Positions 1-9,827 of a stretch of DNA of 25,883 nucleotides are shown here, in pieces. The stretch lies in assembly GCA_025331125.1 (NCBI GenBank), contig JAOALB010000291.1, positions 1-25,883 on the forward strand, written 5' to 3'. The translations under genes were made by a program, and so were the position numbers. The DNA is from Mycogone perniciosa (taxonomy: Eukaryota > Ascomycota > Sordariomycetes > Hypocreales > Hypocreaceae). Numbering within the stretch: the first letter of the stretch is position 1; each line of letters begins with the position of its first letter. Below the pieces are notes generated by a model. The model did no database searches and was not told where the DNA came from. It saw nothing but the letters and a program-made list of their open reading frames with translations.

Positions 1-76
<76 letters not shown>
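1..76. repeat. (ATT)n microsatellite, about 25 units
   Basis: An uninterrupted run of the trinucleotide ATT begins at the first base and ends where the sequence becomes irregular AT-rich DNA. It has the same motif and orientation as the tract at 7153-7230. Because it touches the window edge, its true length is unknown. Confidence 0.97.
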
Positions 77-77
<1 letters not shown>

Positions 78-1960
78 AAGCGTTAAGTTTAATATTAATA
101 ACGCTATAACTTTTATTACTTTAAAAGGTATTTAATATTTAATTAAAAGTAATAGGTTATTATATATTTTATTAAGCTATTACTTTAATATTAAAGGTTT
201 AATTTATATTAATAATAAAGGGATCCTTTTTAAAGTTAAGTAGTTAACTGTATTTTTTAATTACTAACTTTAATAGGAATAAACTTTTAATCTTTTCCTA
301 TAACTTTAAGCTATTCTGTTATATAATATACTTTTCTTTATACTATTAGCGCTATCAAGTTTATTTTCCCTTTATTATACATTAGGTTTAATTATTTTAA
401 CTTTAATATAATACTAGGCCTTTTATAGCTGCTATTTCTTTATTTTTTTATATTCTTTATTTAAAAAGCAGTATTTTATTACTAGATTTACTTAAAGCTA
501 AAGGCAGTAATAAACTAGCTAGCTAGTTATATAGTTTTAATATATTTTCTTCTATTAATAAACCCTTTAATTTACTATATTTTATTAATAATAAAGTAAT
601 TAATATACAATATTAAAATAGCAGCTTTATTACTGTAAAGTCTATTTAATAAATTCCTTTATAGGTTTATAAGTTTAAAATACTATTATATTATTTATAT
701 ATATAGTATATAGTATTTATTATTTAATAAAATTCACCATCTTTTATATATTATAAACTTTAAATTAAATTTATAATTGTTTATTTCTTTTTACTCTTTA
801 CTTAAATTCATTATATAGTGAATTTATAGTTAAAAGGGAATATTTTAGTTTTCTTAAATATTTATATTATACTATATATAGTAAATCCCCTTTTATAAAT
901 AGCCTAAAAAGTATATATAAACTTAAAATAAAGGAAAGTAAAATTGCCTTTAAAAAGTAATTACTATAATACTTTTTAATATACACTTTTTAATAGCTAG
1001 AAAACCTTAATATTAAAAGGCTAAAAAATATATATTAATAAAGTAAAACCATAGTAATAATAGTATTAAAATTAATATAATATTTAGTACATTTAAGTAA
1101 TCTATAACCTATAAAGCTATTAATAATTTAAAGTTAATATATTTTCTGTTTATTTAAATAATAAGAATTTAAATTTATTTTTAAAAAAGGTTAATATAAA
1201 TACTATATTTATTTTTGTTTTAGTACTTGAAAGGATTCATTGAATATATTTTAATAATTCTTTTAAAGTATTTCAAGAAAAATATTAAATTTTCAATATT
1301 TCAGATCTTAAAAGCTTTATAAGACTTTTTTATAACTTTAAATATAAGTTTTCTATACTTTAAAATAGTTTTATAACGATTTAAAATACTATATATTTAA
1401 TAAATCAAGTATATTAAAGCTTAATTATTACTAAAGTTAATTAACTATATTAATAATTTATATATTAATAGTAGGAAAACCACTTTATTAAAGCCAGTAA
1501 ATATATATAATAACGGAATTATCTTTATTATTTATAAAGGCTTATAGCTAACTATTAATATAGGGAAAAGGTTCTAGCTGATTAATAAAAGCAATTACTT
1601 TTTATATATTTAATATATTAATATAGTATTAAATAATAGTAGCAAAAAAACAAGGTTTTTTAATACTGCAATAAAAAGGTTATTTATAGTCTTATAAAAT
1701 AGTATTATATTCTAAGTATATTTCTTTTATATATAGTTAATACTATTATAATAATTACTAGAAATGCAATTATCAGCCTATTCTTTTGCCTGTTTGCGTA
1801 ATAGTATAATAGTTTGTTACAAATAGCTATCGCGGCTTTAAATGCAGTAGAGTTAGTAGTTATTTTTAATACAGTTAGGTTGTAATAGTTGAGATAATAC
1901 ATGTTATTGTTTTGGGTATATATAAATTTGCAAGTAACTAGAACGAATACAAGTAGCGGC
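77..1960. other. AT-rich desert, RIP-like, no gene
   Basis: Almost all bases are A or T, TpA steps dominate, C and G are rare and CpG is nearly absent. No reading frame here is convincing; the longest open stretch (about 65 codons near 1705-1902, minus strand) is low-complexity I/L/Y/N sequence, as expected from AT-rich DNA. This is the usual state of transposon-derived DNA after repeat-induced point mutation in filamentous ascomycetes. The original element cannot be recognised. Base composition returns to normal between about 1910 and 1990. Confidence 0.8.
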
Positions 1961-3095
1961 TAATTATATTAGACTTTTATGGTATATTAGGACTTTTATG
2001 GCTAACTGTTGGGCGAAGTCTAACAGTTGGTTTCCAGAGGACCCACCAACGGGTAAATAGCAACCAGTTTAATAATTGGATACCTTTATTACCCGTAGTC
2101 GAGGCGATACCATTAATTAAGTTGGTGCGGGCAAAATACGATGCCCTTATAAATAGTTCAGTAGCTAGGAGTGAGCTCCCGCTACAAGCGCATTATACTT
2201 GCCAGGAGTCGCAGAGCTAGATGAGCAAAATACTAAAGATTATAGGCAGGCAATTTATCGTCCGCTGCTTTCAGCAAGGGCCCGCAACGGCAGTCCCTAA
2301 GAGGTACCGATAGCGCCACAGGTTTCGATGACGCCTAGTTCTCACCTTGGCGCTCATTATACGAGCTATCCATGTCCACTACTTCGTAGTACCTGTAGAC
2401 TGAAGTCCCCCTGTTAAGATCGCCCGTTATTAGTAGTCGGATAAGCTGGGCGCCAGCTTCCTCCAATCTGCAATATCAAGCCCTCGTTAATAGACTACGT
2501 ATTACAGACTGTTGACCCAGAAAAGGGCCGATTTGATTCAGCATAGGCCTCTAACAGATCCATAAAAATACACCTTATTATTTTAGGTAAATTCATGTGT
2601 AGGTTACATGAAATATTTGGCTGAATATACATTGAGAGACAGATGCGATTTATGCCACCTTGGCCTTCAAGAACACCTTTTTCCCTAGACAGGGTAACAT
2701 TCCATATCCCTTTTTCCGGGTGCCTAAGCAAATCGTATTTATATAGGAGGATGTGGTCTAAATGTTGATGTCAAGGCTCCGTGGTTTGCGTCGTTTAGAC
2801 TGACATTTCTTTAACCCTGCCGAGACCAGAGCATAACATGGGGTAAGTGTTAAACAAACAATAGCCTTCTTCACATTTCATGCATGCAGAAATAATGATT
2901 GTGGCATTCGTGGCGTCGAGTTGGGACTTAGATGGCTTCGCCATCATTGAATTCGCATACAAGCTAGCTAGCTGACTACTTTTGGTATTTACCCCTTCAG
3001 CGTTGATAAAACCCCACAAAATTTCCTCAAAGCAGAAGAGAAGGAGTAGAACCAAAGTACAATAGGGTAAAAGAGAATATGTCTGTTTGTCGGTG
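1961..3095. other. Degraded intergenic DNA, possible old LTR remnant
   Basis: This stretch has mixed composition and many stops in all frames. Near 1974-2001 the 11-mer GACTTTTATGG occurs twice. From 2007 it begins TGTTGGGC, contains a TATAAATAG box near 2150, and reaches TTACA near 2506, which loosely resembles a Copia-type LTR. No target-site duplication is seen, so this is only a suggestion. The region also holds the 3' flank of the giant gene ending at 3096. A 103-codon minus-strand ORF (2795-3106) starts inside the last codons of that gene and has one hydrophobic stretch; it is more likely 3'-UTR than a gene. Confidence 0.5.
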
Positions 3096-6000
3096 TTATG
3101 TTTCATATACTGTCACACGCGTGTCGGGATTCTTAAGGGTGTAGGTATTCTCTGGCCCTAGTTTAGGATCGTCGGGGTCCTTGCAATAGATGGCCCACGA
3201 CTGGACGACTGGTTGGTAAGGGTAATCTTCTGCAGTATTCATAGTAGCAAGCCCGAGGAGGAAACTCAAGTCTTGCACCTGATCAATATCGATCCAACCT
3301 CTCGCAGCGCGGGGGAGCACCCGAAGACGCAACACACGCTGGCTGTCGACGTCTAAAATTTGCGGAAGCACGTTGAAACGAAGATTGGTCAACATGATAG
3401 CCCCCGGGCCGTCATAGTTTGGCATGAGGTAGTCGATGACATCTCGTGCCGGCCCTAATGGAATCTCTATGTCCAATTCCACCAGGAGGTACTTAGTGAG
3501 CTTGCCTTGATCCACCTTGATGGAGAAAATTAGATCTTGCGGCAGGTTGTCTTCACCCAAAACGATTACGTTCCAGTCCTTGCCAATGTTTCCACTGACA
3601 GTCATGGTGTATTCTGGCGGCCCTGCTGGGTCGCTGGCGCTGGCTTGAATCATACTAGCTCTAGAGAGGACGGTGGTGGGAGTAGGGAGGGCATCATGAG
3701 AAAGACATCTCATGGCGCGCACGTGAGGAGCCAGATGTGTTGAGAGAGCCGTCAATGTGGGGATGTAATTCGCATGACGCTTGAAAGTAGCATTATCGTT
3801 GTCAGTTTTTGACTCTTTTCCAGGACGAGTTGAAGAAGTAATGCCACTGCTATCCCCTTCATCACCATCAACATTCAGTCTCTCCACGCGAGCCGGTGTT
3901 AGTCGCTTCAGAGTCCTGATTTCGGAACCTGCATCGCTTGAAGGAGGGCCAAGACCAGCGAGCCTTGCAGCCGCAGGATGAGGCAGTAGATCGATAATGA
4001 GGTTGTAGATCGGGTCATTCAATTGCATGGAAAATAGCGCTGAGGTAGCCGTATTGTCTTGGAAATATCGCTTCTCTGTCCCCCCATCGGTATAGGTTGG
4101 CATCTTCTCGTTCAGAATCTCGAGTTGCAACTCGGCAAACTTTGGTAGCCGCAGGATGCGGAGATCATTAAGCCCCTTTTGAGAACCCCATATGAAGATG
4201 TTCTCAGAGTCAGTAGGTTTATAAATTTTACCTTCCACAAGGGCAAAATGTCTGTCGTTATCCCTCTCACGAGTGGCCTGGTCCACTGTGTATTGCCTTC
4301 GAATGTCAAGCTTAAGCTCGTCGGTTTCGAGCACGCCTGAAACAGCGAATCGCTGCTGGTGTGCTGGCTGTGTGAATACAAGGCTTCCGAATTGTGGCGA
4401 ACCAGGAATGCGATCCATGAGACCCATCATTACACCATCCGTCACAATTTCGTGGCGCAGCAAGGGAGCACCAGTAGGAGGATCTTGGCCGGTGGCTTGT
4501 AGAGCAGTCTTGTCTGCCAACACCTCAACACGAAGGTCTGGGTACATGGTGACCAGGTCAGAGCGGAGGTGAAACCCGTAGGCAGGAACTTGAGTAGGAT
4601 GGTCGAGTCCATTGGGTGTATGGCTGATGTACTCATTAAGCGCTTGTTTGATGACCACACGATCGTCGTCGACTATCGAGTGATTGCCTAGCGACAGGGC
4701 GCCATCAACCAGAGCATCAACCCAGTAGTTGTCGATACTGAAGAAGCGCAGACTCTCAGGCTCTAAGTACGTTGGGTCCGCCACCAAGCAGTGTGCCGGC
4801 ACACCTGCTAGAAACATGCGATCGACCAGCCATGAGAGCACGATCATCCAATCCGTGGACTGTGGATCATTGGTCTCGTCATACAAGCCGCCTGACTTGC
4901 TACTCGCGAGGTCATGGACTACTTTCAACGCTTCAGTCGGATATTTTGCTGCAATGGATGGTGATGTAGTGGACAAGTTGGGTATGTGGGCGCGGCCAAG
5001 TCGTGGACGGTGCCAGCGTTTTTTGGCCCCTCCAGGAGTGAAGAGTAGCTGCTCTGGCTCTGGTGCTGTTCCATCGTTGTTTTTGTCGATGTGGATAGCC
5101 GCGAGACTTTTCACCATGTTGGGGAGGTCTGCAAACAACTCCTTTCTGGTGCGTATCGCATTATCATCGATATCTTTAACAACTTGAAGCTTGGCTGCGC
5201 TAACAGCAGGCTTATGAATAGAAGTTCTTAGACGACCCAATGCAGCAACAAATACTTCATCGCCCAGGGCCATGGTGCGACCAGTCTGCCACGCCACGGA
5301 GTATGAGATATCCATGATGCCGATGTCCTTATCGAGGATCTGTAGGTCAACTCCCGTGTTGGAGCACTGGCTCAAGTTATCCAGCCCCGACACAAACGTG
5401 GGAGTAAATGGGCCTCTATAGAAGGCAATAGTTGCCTCGCCTGTCTGTGTGCGATACTTGACTAGAGTATAGCCATCATCAAGACGTTTAGCGATGCGCT
5501 CACTGATCTTGTCACCAGAGCTACGCAGTGGACCGATGATTCCCTCAGGAGCACGGAGCACATCCAACGTTTTACCCAGGTGCTCAAATGCTTCGCGAAC
5601 ATTGAGAGTGTCTGGCGGCAGGACGGTATAGTTCCAGCTATGAAGCGAGCATAGGGCCACGTAGCCTGAAGAGGGAAAGTCCATGTCTTCAACGCCCTCA
5701 ATAGAGACGAGATGCGCGCACATGGTGGTTGGTGTGACATTGTCCAACGGACCAGATCGATTGCCCACCACGATGCTAAACACAGCAGTATCCTCAACCC
5801 CTGCGAGCGCCATCCCTGACCCGTTGATCTTGCGAACATGGGACAAATATTGGTACTGGCTTGTATCTGGCTTCGTGGGCACAATTCTGTTATTGTCTTT
5901 GTCAAAAGTTGAGAATAGGCTGGTGAACAACTCTTTCTGAACGAAAATGAAGTCACCGCGACTGTCCTTCATGTCCGGTGGGCCTAGTTTATCTGTCACG

Positions 6001-6698
6001 GGAGTGGTGACGTCGCTGGTCAGATTCCACAAATCTTCAATGCTCATGTTGACCGTCATCGTGGACGACTGCTTGACTGGTTTGACTACACCCTGACTTG
6101 TGTTGTTGAAGATCCTTTCCAGATCCTCGGGAGAAAGTCGCAGCTCGTCCTGGGAGAAGGAAAACATCACCAGCCACGGCACGCGATTGCGAATTGGTGC
6201 TTCGCCTGATCCCGCTGCCATCAATTTTACTTTCTGCCTTAACTCAGCGTTTGTCCCTGCCTTGGGACTTCCCAGTCGCTCCCATGGGAGGTGAGGGTCT
6301 GTCAGGACAATATGCGGCAATATGCGATGGTCATCGGCGTACCCAGAGGGCGGATACGTTGAATGGACACTACCATCTGGTAATGAGAACTGCGGCGCAT
6401 CCACAAAGAATTCTTGCTCCGCCTCCAATGGCAATGGCTGCTGACCTTCAGCTTCGATTGTTTGTGATACAGTGAGACGGTGCACCTTGCCAGCCTCCAG
6501 CCCAGGCGCCCAGTATGAGTTCAGCTTCTGCTGGCCTGGCGGCAGCGCTCCGTCGTCCCCACTCTCAGCATCATTTGTTCCAAGGAGGCATCGAGCCTCT
6601 CGCTGATGAGCAGCTATGGTGCGCCGAGCATGCCGTATAGTAAGATGTCGAGGAGAATTAATGCGAGTGCTTTTTCTGCCCCCGGGGAAAATCGCCAT
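3096..6698 (-). CDS. Giant protein 1 (1200 aa), bacterial-type conserved hypothetical; function unknown
   Basis: A single uninterrupted 1200-codon frame, so no intron is needed. The start is the first ATG; residues 1-37 are Arg/His/Lys-rich and precede the part that looks conserved. Visible blocks are: a proline-rich N-terminal stretch followed by LPWER (137-141), VPWLVMFSF (about 173-181), CAHLVSIEG (about 325) then LCSLHSW (about 348), YRGPFTP (about 427), and a VAWQTGRTMALGDE block soon after. From memory, large bacterial hypothetical proteins carry the same series: PWER, PWLALL, HLVSLEG, YRGPL and a SYxxAWxLGR block. That assignment has not been checked by search. No signal peptide or membrane span is seen, so it is probably cytosolic or released without a classical signal. 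It belongs with the giant genes at 13891-18976 and 20955-25314. No reaction can be assigned. Confidence 0.88.
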   Translation of the reverse strand: MAIFPGGRKSTRINSPRHLTIRHARRTIAAHQREARCLLGTNDAESGDDGALPPGQQKLNSYWAPGLEAGKVHRLTVSQTIEAEGQQPLPLEAEQEFFVDAPQFSLPDGSVHSTYPPSGYADDHRILPHIVLTDPHLPWERLGSPKAGTNAELRQKVKLMAAGSGEAPIRNRVPWLVMFSFSQDELRLSPEDLERIFNNTSQGVVKPVKQSSTMTVNMSIEDLWNLTSDVTTPVTDKLGPPDMKDSRGDFIFVQKELFTSLFSTFDKDNNRIVPTKPDTSQYQYLSHVRKINGSGMALAGVEDTAVFSIVVGNRSGPLDNVTPTTMCAHLVSIEGVEDMDFPSSGYVALCSLHSWNYTVLPPDTLNVREAFEHLGKTLDVLRAPEGIIGPLRSSGDKISERIAKRLDDGYTLVKYRTQTGEATIAFYRGPFTPTFVSGLDNLSQCSNTGVDLQILDKDIGIMDISYSVAWQTGRTMALGDEVFVAALGRLRTSIHKPAVSAAKLQVVKDIDDNAIRTRKELFADLPNMVKSLAAIHIDKNNDGTAPEPEQLLFTPGGAKKRWHRPRLGRAHIPNLSTTSPSIAAKYPTEALKVVHDLASSKSGGLYDETNDPQSTDWMIVLSWLVDRMFLAGVPAHCLVADPTYLEPESLRFFSIDNYWVDALVDGALSLGNHSIVDDDRVVIKQALNEYISHTPNGLDHPTQVPAYGFHLRSDLVTMYPDLRVEVLADKTALQATGQDPPTGAPLLRHEIVTDGVMMGLMDRIPGSPQFGSLVFTQPAHQQRFAVSGVLETDELKLDIRRQYTVDQATRERDNDRHFALVEGKIYKPTDSENIFIWGSQKGLNDLRILRLPKFAELQLEILNEKMPTYTDGGTEKRYFQDNTATSALFSMQLNDPIYNLIIDLLPHPAAARLAGLGPPSSDAGSEIRTLKRLTPARVERLNVDGDEGDSSGITSSTRPGKESKTDNDNATFKRHANYIPTLTALSTHLAPHVRAMRCLSHDALPTPTTVLSRASMIQASASDPAGPPEYTMTVSGNIGKDWNVIVLGEDNLPQDLIFSIKVDQGKLTKYLLVELDIEIPLGPARDVIDYLMPNYDGPGAIMLTNLRFNVLPQILDVDSQRVLRLRVLPRAARGWIDIDQVQDLSFLLGLATMNTAEDYPYQPVVQSWAIYCKDPDDPKLGPENTYTLKNPDTRVTVYET

Positions 6699-7152
6699 TG
6701 TGAGAGAGATGTTGGCCGCAGTTTAGGTTTCAGTGCTCAGTGATGTTTATGGTACTACCAGACCTCTGTCAATGTTATATGACTGTATTGAGAGGCCAGC
6801 AGAGTTGAATTGGTGGATGGTAGTGTATGAGTGTCTTCAGGTGTCATTACACAACTGGTGTTGCTTTTTGGGGGGGTCTGGTTCTTGATGTTAGTGGCGC
6901 AGTTTCGCAGAACCTGAGGCCGCTTGGTAAAACTGAGTCCGTGAAGGGGAACAGGTGGTTGCTTAAAGAGGGATAGACCACATGTCTTGGCTTCTACATT
7001 GAAGCTCTGGTCGGCTTGCAAGTATGACTGAGAAATAGCGCTGCGTATAATGAATTGAAGGCGTATAGTAACAGTATATTAAATCAATATAAGTATAAAA
7101 GTATTCTAGAAAAGGTTAGTGCTATAATTATAATATATCTATATATAAACTA
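6699..7152. other. Upstream region of giant gene 1; no gene seen
   Basis: This stretch should hold the promoter and 5' leader of the minus-strand gene starting at 6698. An 88-codon minus-strand ORF at 6755-7021 has no recognisable domain and is probably chance. From about 7070 the DNA grades into AT-rich sequence leading to the microsatellite. No clear TATA box or conserved operator was identified. Confidence 0.5.
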
Positions 7153-7231
<79 letters not shown>

Positions 7232-7257
7232 GTTATTGTTATTGTTATTGTTATTGT
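7153..7257. repeat. (ATT)n microsatellite followed by (TTATTG)n
   Basis: About 26 ATT units run from 7153 to about 7230. They are followed by about five hexamer units TTATTG ending near 7257, probably expanded from a single A-to-G variant of the same array. A plus-strand frame reads through this as poly-isoleucine then alternating Ile/Val, which is not a gene. Confidence 0.95.
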
Positions 7258-7545
7258 CTAAATAATATGAAAGGAAAATATATTTATAATTTAATAATAT
7301 TTACTTACATTACTTTAAATTTCTTAAAACATTATTAAAGATTTTCATTTTTACAAAAACTTTATAGTTTTTTAAGGCCCACTAAAATAATTATAACTTT
7401 TAAATATTCTTTTACAATAACATTATTACATATTAAAACAGAGAATAAAAATACAAAAACTCTTAAATCTTTTAATGTAAATTACTATATTATAATTTCT
7501 ATATTATAATATCTAAAGTTTCCACATTTCATATACTATTACTAA
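7258..7545. other. AT-rich RIP-like block
   Basis: The composition is like 77-1960: mostly A/T, TpA-rich and few CpG. It holds no credible frame. It ends abruptly near 7546, where CCCCTTCCCG marks the return to balanced composition. The parent repeat cannot be identified. Confidence 0.7.
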
Positions 7546-8792
7546 GGCCCCTTCCCGATACTAACTTATATCCGTCCCTCAAAAATGTAGTAGCTTTATT
7601 TGCTAATACCCTACGTTTCGGTATATGCTGGATCAACGTTCGAAGGGTTTAAACGTATTCCCTACCCTGACTAGAGACACCCCTTTTGCCCATCCTGCAA
7701 CTCAACATAAATGACTCAGAGATTGCGTATACAGATATATCAATTCTTAGCCTCGTCATTGATGTTTCATTGCATTAGAGCCATGTAACTCAAGCCGCCC
7801 CTCTCCACTTCATGTTTAGGGAAGTATTTTCCCCTCACAAACCCCACTGCATGTGCAAATGTAGCATGCAGTATTGTTCACGAAAACGGAAACACTTTGT
7901 AAGCTGAGCAGCCTTCAACGAGCTGCCAATGAGAGGGCTGCGTTGTTTGAATAATGCTGCAGGCCAAGATCGAATGACCAGCTCGCTTAGATGTCGTTGA
8001 AAGCACGGACAGTGTAATGTGACAGCTCCATTTCTCCTACATTCCTAAGTCGATTGCGACGTCGTGTTACGGCCACTTTAGAGCGAGGAATGAGACATTT
8101 AACTCTCTGACTAAGATGATTGTGCTGCTTTGATGGAACCTGAAAGGGCTTGCGTAATAGGTTGTGTCATGCGTGTGCGTCTCGGCCGCCCTTGTCTGAG
8201 ATTCTTCGACTACAGCGCTCATTTGTTTACCGTTATAGTAGTTCTCTGTAGTTTAATTGTAGAGGTGGCACTGTAGGATATTAAAAAAGGATATTTTCAA
8301 AGATATCGTCTTGAGCTGGGTCATCCACACGCAATGCATTTGCCATGTAGCAGGCCCAAGTGAGACCATTGTCTCAACATACGTCAACCATATTTCGGAA
8401 CGGATCAGTAGAATGAGACTTGAGCCACCATCAACGGGTAAGATCATTCGACTTGGATGCACCCATTGTTCAGGTTGGATTTGCCACCTCACCGATTCTG
8501 GAAAGCCTGTGGAGTAATGAGTCGAGAGTGACGTACGTCCCACAAACCTCCACTCGGGAACAGCATTGGATAGAACACCGGAGGTCAATGATGCCCACTT
8601 ACCCCAAGTCTTCCTGGTTCCTGTCCTCTTATGCTTACTGAAAATATGCCGCCCCCCCCTTCTCAATCAAACATAAAATCACCTCTTTCCGCATTCATCC
8701 TATTCTTCTTTTAAGCAGAATTAACAGACTCCTTATTTCTCACCCCAACTCTAGAAACAGGCCTATTCGTCTCAATCGAAACCACCGTCATC
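7546..8792. other. Intergenic region with a decayed coding-like fragment and the lectin promoter
   Basis: No intact gene is seen. Between about 8280 and 8440 one minus-strand frame gives protein-like segments (STDPFRNMVDVC, a stop, then DNGLTWACYMANALRVDDP). A neighbouring frame is open from 8666 to 8253 but reads less naturally. This could be a gene relic with stops and a frame break, but I cannot name the family. From about 8650 to 8792 the plus strand is pyrimidine-rich, which is typical of the promoter and 5' leader of a fungal gene; the ATG at 8793 has a good context (ATCATGTCC). Confidence 0.4.
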
Positions 8793-9827
8793 ATGTCCGC
8801 AGTTGCAGGTGTCTACAATAATACGATGCCGGATGAAACGGCCATCAACCTGTACTACAACACTGGAACCGCGCAGCTTGCAGTTTCTCTGAAGAGTAGC
8901 CTCGATGATAACGATCCAAGCGGGAAGGATTTTGCGGCCAGTGATCAAGACTATGCCGGTTACATTATGAATCCGTCACATCTTGCCTTGGGTTCCTTCC
9001 GCGGTTTTAATATAGTTGTTGCCGTCACTAAACCAAAATCCGATGACCCCCGACAGGACAGCAATCAGATCTCCGTCGTCTCTCCTGTGTATATGGGGCT
9101 AGCCAAAACTTCCGTGAAAAACAACAAAGTTGCGGTCTCTGCATCTTCTTCAAATGCCTGGGTATACTTTCTAGAGTAAGATCCCTCTTCCTACACTGTC
9201 GTTTATTAACCTCTCGACCGAGGCGATTGGTCAAACGTATTCTAACATCCGTTATTTGTACTACGGTAGTGGTCCTAGTGATCGTCAGATCAAGTTGAAG
9301 GAATTCACCTACACGACTGGAAACGTTATATCCTACCTGGACGGCGAGGATGTTATGCTCAACAGCTCGCTTGCCGCCTGGCATGATGAGCAATATGACG
9401 AGCGCTTTGTCATCTACCAAGAGATGAACCAGAAGCGCCTAAAAGAGTTTAACGTGACAACGAAAGATAGTAAGTTCTCCTGCCACTCAATGGGATACAC
9501 TCTATTCGTGCTGATAATAACCATCTTCCAATAGCCAATGGCATCGTCAGCACGGATGACGCGAAGGACGGCACATCTATTGCCGTCACTTTCTTCAACG
9601 GCAAAGTCTACTTGTACTTCTCCGACAGGACGGACAACGTGAAACGAGTGATTAAGACTGGCTCAAAGTGGGGTAGCGCAGAAATTGTGCGAAATAGTCC
9701 ACCGATGGGCACCGGCCAGCTGACCGTTGTGTCGGCCAAAGGCATCAACCACCTGTTCTACATGGCCCGAGATGATGCTTTCGCGAGTCGAGGCTTCACC
9801 CACATCCTTGATCCTATTAGAGACTAA
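8793..9827 (+). CDS. Fucose-lectin-like beta-propeller protein (291 aa, 3 exons)
   Basis: Exons are 8793-9175, 9270-9469 and 9535-9827, giving 876 nt. Intron 1 has a GTAAGA donor, a CTAAC branch site and ends GGTAG; intron 2 has GTAAGT and ends AATAG. Splicing restores a run reading WVYFLDGPSDRQIKLKEF. Repeated units of about 45-50 residues alternate aromatic beta strands and loops: NLYYNTG, AWVYFLDG..IKLKEF, RFVIYQE..LKEF, KVYLYFSD, HLFYMARD. This is the pattern of the six-bladed fungal fucose-specific lectin (AAL/FleA) fold, and the length is close to that family's ~310 residues. Fungal members bind fucosylated glycans and are often cytosolic and released on damage; no signal peptide is seen here either. 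I cannot confirm the Arg/Glu/Trp fucose-binding triads in each blade, so sugar specificity is open. Confidence 0.75.

Noticed and set aside
2378..2390. Short palindrome ACTAC-TTC-GTAGT
   Set aside because: A 5-bp stem alone is expected by chance, and no tRNA or other RNA structure could be built around it.
2495..2731. 78-codon minus-strand ORF
   Set aside because: No domain or homology pattern, poor coding look, and it lies in degraded intergenic DNA.
2795..3106. 103-codon minus-strand ORF with a hydrophobic stretch near its N-terminus and several Cys
   Set aside because: It starts inside the last codons of giant gene 1 on the same strand, so it would lie in that gene's 3' UTR. No cleavage-site pattern or family is recognisable. 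A small secreted protein is possible but unsupported.
6755..7021. 88-codon minus-strand ORF upstream of giant gene 1
   Set aside because: Tested as a possible first exon of giant gene 1, but no convincing splice pair was found and the composition is not protein-like. Kept as leader or promoter DNA.
7055..7261. Plus-strand ORF ending in poly-Ile and Ile/Val repeats
   Set aside because: It is the translation of the ATT and TTATTG microsatellite.
9162..9222. Alternative first intron of the lectin gene (GTATAC donor, AG at 9221-9222)
   Set aside because: It is in frame, but it removes the VYFL strand and uses no good branch site. The 9176-9269 intron has GTAAG, CTAAC and TAG and rebuilds a typical blade.
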